In this document: positions 41,119 through 43,488 of the stretch, piece after piece
Position numbering within the stretch: the first letter of the stretch is position 1
Layout of the letters: every line of letters begins with the position of its first letter
DNA from: DATAXV01 sp036272915
GTDB lineage: Bacteria > Chloroflexota > Dormibacteria > Dormibacterales > Dormibacteraceae
Length of the DNA: 43,488 bases
Direction: 5' to 3'
Assembly: GCA_036272915.1 (NCBI GenBank)
Contig: DATAXV010000176.1
Coordinates: 1 to 43,488, forward strand
Notes under the pieces: model-generated
The model's database searches: none
Told to the model about the DNA's origin: nothing
Seen by the model: only the letters and a program-made list of their open reading frames with translations
Program-made: the position numbers and the translations under genes

Positions 41119-41961
41119 ATGATCATGGTCACCGGGGCAACCGGAAACATCGGACGCGAGGTGGTGCGCGGCCTGCTCGAGGCCGGCGAACAGGTCGCGG
41201 CGGTCACCCGGGACCCCACCTCCGCCGCGCTCCCCGGGGGAGCGCTCCTCGTGCCCGGAGATCCCTCCCAACCGGAGACCCTGGGACCGGCCGTGCGCGA
41301 CGTGGAGGCGCTCCTCCTGATTCCGCGAGCGGTCGGGACGGCCACCGCCGAGCTGCTGTCTCTGGCCCGCGAGCGAGGCGTCGAGCGCGTCGTTCTGGTG
41401 TCGGCGACCACGGTCACCCATGGAGGTGGGGACGAACGGTTCGCGAACGCGCTCCGGGCGGCCGAGGACGCGGTCCGTGCCAGCGGCCTGCGGTGGACCA
41501 TCCTCAACTGCGCCGACTTCTCCCTCAACGCCATGGTCTGGGCTTCGCAGATTCGGACGGGTGATGCGGTGAGGGGAGCCTTTGGCGACGCGGTCACCTC
41601 GCCCATCCACGAACACGATCTCTCCGAGGTGGCGGTGCGAGCTCTGACCGAAGCCGGACACGCCGGGCGGGCCCACCTCCTGACCGGACCGCAGCCGCTG
41701 AGCCAGCGCGACCGGGTGCGTCTCATCGGCTCGGCGATCGGCCGGGACCTGGTCTGGGAGGAGACCTCCTCGGAGGAGGTCCGCGGGGCCATGATCGGCG
41801 CCGGTCTTCCCGAGGAGGCCCCCGATCGCCTGCTCGGCTACCTGGCCGGTCATGTCCGGCGCCCCGGTCCAACGTCGACCGCCGTCGGGGAGATTCTGGC
41901 CCGCCCCCCGCTCACCTTCGCCGAATGGGCGGCGCACCATGCTCGAGCCTTTCGCGGATGA
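41119..41961 (+). CDS. NmrA-like NAD(P)-binding reductase (copy 2)
   Basis: A 280-residue paralogue of the preceding gene, 22 bp downstream. VTGATGNIGREVVRGLLEAG, RASGLRWTILNCADFSLNAM and the final LTFAEWAAHHARAF match copy 1 in place and order. The two share clear but not high identity, so the duplication is not recent. GGAGG lies about 10 nt before the ATG. Probable co-expression with copy 1 under the HxlR regulator. The difference between RPGGF (copy 1) and NCADF (copy 2) at the active-site loop suggests different substrates. Confidence 0.88.
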   Translation: MIMVTGATGNIGREVVRGLLEAGEQVAAVTRDPTSAALPGGALLVPGDPSQPETLGPAVRDVEALLLIPRAVGTATAELLSLARERGVERVVLVSATTVTHGGGDERFANALRAAEDAVRASGLRWTILNCADFSLNAMVWASQIRTGDAVRGAFGDAVTSPIHEHDLSEVAVRALTEAGHAGRAHLLTGPQPLSQRDRVRLIGSAIGRDLVWEETSSEEVRGAMIGAGLPEEAPDRLLGYLAGHVRRPGPTSTAVGEILARPPLTFAEWAAHHARAFRG

Positions 41962-42005
41962 TGCCGACCGCGGCCGAGTCGAGCCACTCTCGCGCCGCGT
42001 TGAAG

Positions 42006-42055
<50 letters not shown>

Positions 42056-42066
42056 AGGACTCGACC

Positions 42067-43461
42067 TCAGCCTATGAGCGTGATCGAGTAGGCGGGCAGC
42101 GTCAGGCCCGACCCGACGCGGCCGGAGCTCTGGCTCAGCTGGGAAGCCGCGGTCATCTTGACGACGGGGTCGCCGGTCACCTGCCGGAAGGGCGCTCCTC
42201 TGGGAACCGCCTCCCCGGCGGCCAGGGCCGTCCCGCCGCCGCCGAGATTCACCACCACCTCCCGGGAGCCCGCTCCCGCGGTGAAGGCGGATCCGATCAG
42301 GTCGGGATCGCCGTTGCTCAGGCGGGGGCCGCCGGTGAAGGTCAGGGGGCGCCAGCCGGCCGAGCCGGCCGCCGCCCTAGCGATCCATTCCTGGGCCAGA
42401 CCCGCCGGCGTGAGCTTGGGCACGGTGCCGGCGCCGGACCAATCGCCGCCGAGGCCGCGGCTGAGGGACGTCCAGAAGTCGAGCAGGCGCACCCGGCTCG
42501 CCTCCGGCTGCATCAGCGTCAGGGCGGCGACGAAGAGGGCGCCGGCATAGGTGGTCTGCGCCGGGTTGGAGATGGCCGCCGGGTGCCGGGGCCGGAGGTC
42601 GTACTCGGTTATCCAGGCGCCGTCCGGAGGCGCGTCGGGCCAGGATCCGATCGTCGACCTGATCTCCTGCTCCTGGTGGTAGGCGCTCTTGAAGAGCCAG
42701 GGCAGCTTGCCGGTCCTGAGGTCGCCCGAGAGCGGATCCGGGTAGACGTGCAGGGTCAACGCGTCGGGCAGGCCTCCGTGGCCCTGCGCGCTCTCCAGCA
42801 CCTGCTGATTCCAGCCCTTCTCCCGCACCGTCTTCGACGGCATCGAGCCGACCGCGGCGACCTCGACGCCGGGGAAGAGCCGGTGAAGCTGGACGACCGC
42901 GGACGCGACCAGCGTGCCGTAGTCGGCGGCGGTGGGGAACGCCTTCACATAGGCGGCGTTGGACAGGTAGAACTCATTGCCGAGCTCGACGTAGCGGATG
43001 GGCAGGCCGAGACCAGAGGCGGCGCGCAGCATGTCCTCCTGGTCGGCCAGCGTCGAGGTCATCACGTTGAGGTCGAAGACCGGGGTCGCACCCGTCGCCC
43101 GGTAGGCACTGGCCAGGTCGCCGAGGGTGAAGGAGAAGTTCTTGGCCGCCCTGACGCTGGGCCGCCCCTGCTGCCACTGGAAGGTGTCGGCGCTGTTCCC
43201 GCCCGGCCAGCGCAGGGTTCCCGGGGAGAGCGCCGCCAGCTCGGCGTCGATCGACGGGTCCATCGGATAGGACGAGGGACCGCCGTAATCGAAGTTGACC
43301 CCGAAGAAGTGGACCGGAAGCGGCCGGGCCTGGCCGAGGCCGACCCCGATCCGAGGGACGGTGCCGGCGGAGGCGGGCACGCCGGTCACGCCGAGCATGC
43401 TGGTGACGGCGGCGGCGACGAGAAGGGCGAAGCGGTGGCAGGCGCCGACCAGCGCGTCCAT
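42067..43461 (-). CDS. Secreted glycoside hydrolase, clan-A-like (GH79/GH39-type)
   Basis: A 464-residue protein with a signal peptide (about 1-33: basic start, LLVAAAVTSMLGVTG, cleavage near PASAG). The TIM-barrel active site has Glu163 in YVELGNEFYL as acid/base and Glu286 in WITEYDLR as nucleophile, the pattern of clan GH-A. LRWPGGNSADTF near 83 resembles arabinofuranosidase and heparanase-like families. The last ~100 residues form a beta-rich C-terminal domain. The family number cannot be fixed by eye; GH79, GH39 and GH51-like all remain open. A TACAAA box lies six bases before the ATG. It is expected to cleave polysaccharide outside the cell. Confidence 0.75.
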   Translation of the reverse strand: MDALVGACHRFALLVAAAVTSMLGVTGVPASAGTVPRIGVGLGQARPLPVHFFGVNFDYGGPSSYPMDPSIDAELAALSPGTLRWPGGNSADTFQWQQGRPSVRAAKNFSFTLGDLASAYRATGATPVFDLNVMTSTLADQEDMLRAASGLGLPIRYVELGNEFYLSNAAYVKAFPTAADYGTLVASAVVQLHRLFPGVEVAAVGSMPSKTVREKGWNQQVLESAQGHGGLPDALTLHVYPDPLSGDLRTGKLPWLFKSAYHQEQEIRSTIGSWPDAPPDGAWITEYDLRPRHPAAISNPAQTTYAGALFVAALTLMQPEASRVRLLDFWTSLSRGLGGDWSGAGTVPKLTPAGLAQEWIARAAAGSAGWRPLTFTGGPRLSNGDPDLIGSAFTAGAGSREVVVNLGGGGTALAAGEAVPRGAPFRQVTGDPVVKMTAASQLSQSSGRVGSGLTLPAYSITLIG

Positions 43462-43488
43462 GGTCTGTTTGTACAGTCCCGACCGTCA
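43462..43488 (-). promoter_or_regulatory. Promoter edge of the secreted hydrolase
   Basis: TACAAA on the minus strand (43473-43468) sits six bases before the ATG, again without a ribosome site. The window ends before any -35 could be seen. Confidence 0.35.

Overview
The window is 43.5 kb of very GC-rich, gene-dense bacterial DNA. No rRNA, tRNA, CRISPR array, transposase or phage structural gene was recognised. Gene content (UPF0182 membrane protein, BMP-type nucleoside importer, tandem ThyX-like protein, bacterial Qng1 queuosine salvage enzyme, GH109-like protein, DUF6295-like protein) and the many start codons lying 6-8 nt after a TANNNT -10 box fit a Chloroflexota, Dormibacterota or Actinomycetota-like soil or environmental lineage. 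This placement is inference, not proof.

Layout. 1-924: start of a thiolase, then a PIN-toxin/antitoxin pair. 1405-6587: four-gene BMP-family importer (lipoprotein, double ATPase, two permeases). 6730-9522: UPF0182 protein. 9692-13013: minus-strand run of TetR-type regulator, GNAT protein and FAD oxidoreductase, divergent from a plus-strand macrolide-type glycosyltransferase plus DrrA/DrrB-like exporter (13145-16262). The shared intergenic region carries two similar operator-like sites 31 bp apart. 16293-19767: methyltransferase divergent from a tandem ThyX-like protein, then an acyltransferase-like gene. 19768-22400: lower gene density, with a small very basic protein, SerA, a decayed RibD/DHFR-like pseudogene and a two-helix membrane peptide. 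22409-26245: isoaspartyl peptidase, acetolactate-synthase-like TPP enzyme and GH109-like oxidoreductase. 26301-31435: VOC protein, glutamate dehydrogenase, MFS transporter with an overlapping 11-codon upstream ORF, MBL hydrolase, aldo/keto reductase.

31720-36329 is a compact six-gene minus-strand operon: dienelactone hydrolase, DUF6295-like protein, ECF sigma factor, membrane anti-sigma factor, ABC ATPase, ABC-2 permease. 36616-38325: AraC regulator divergent from a phytanoyl-CoA-dioxygenase-like gene. 38336-39723: EVE-domain protein overlapping a queuosine salvage gene. 39812-41961: HxlR regulator divergent from two tandem NmrA-like reductases. 42067-43461: secreted clan-A-like glycoside hydrolase.

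The most unusual items are the TetR regulator whose ligand-binding domain appears interrupted by a beta-rich domain, the tandem ThyX-like protein, the EVE-Qng1 pair, the sigma/anti-sigma/ABC operon, and the recurrent leaderless-promoter geometry.
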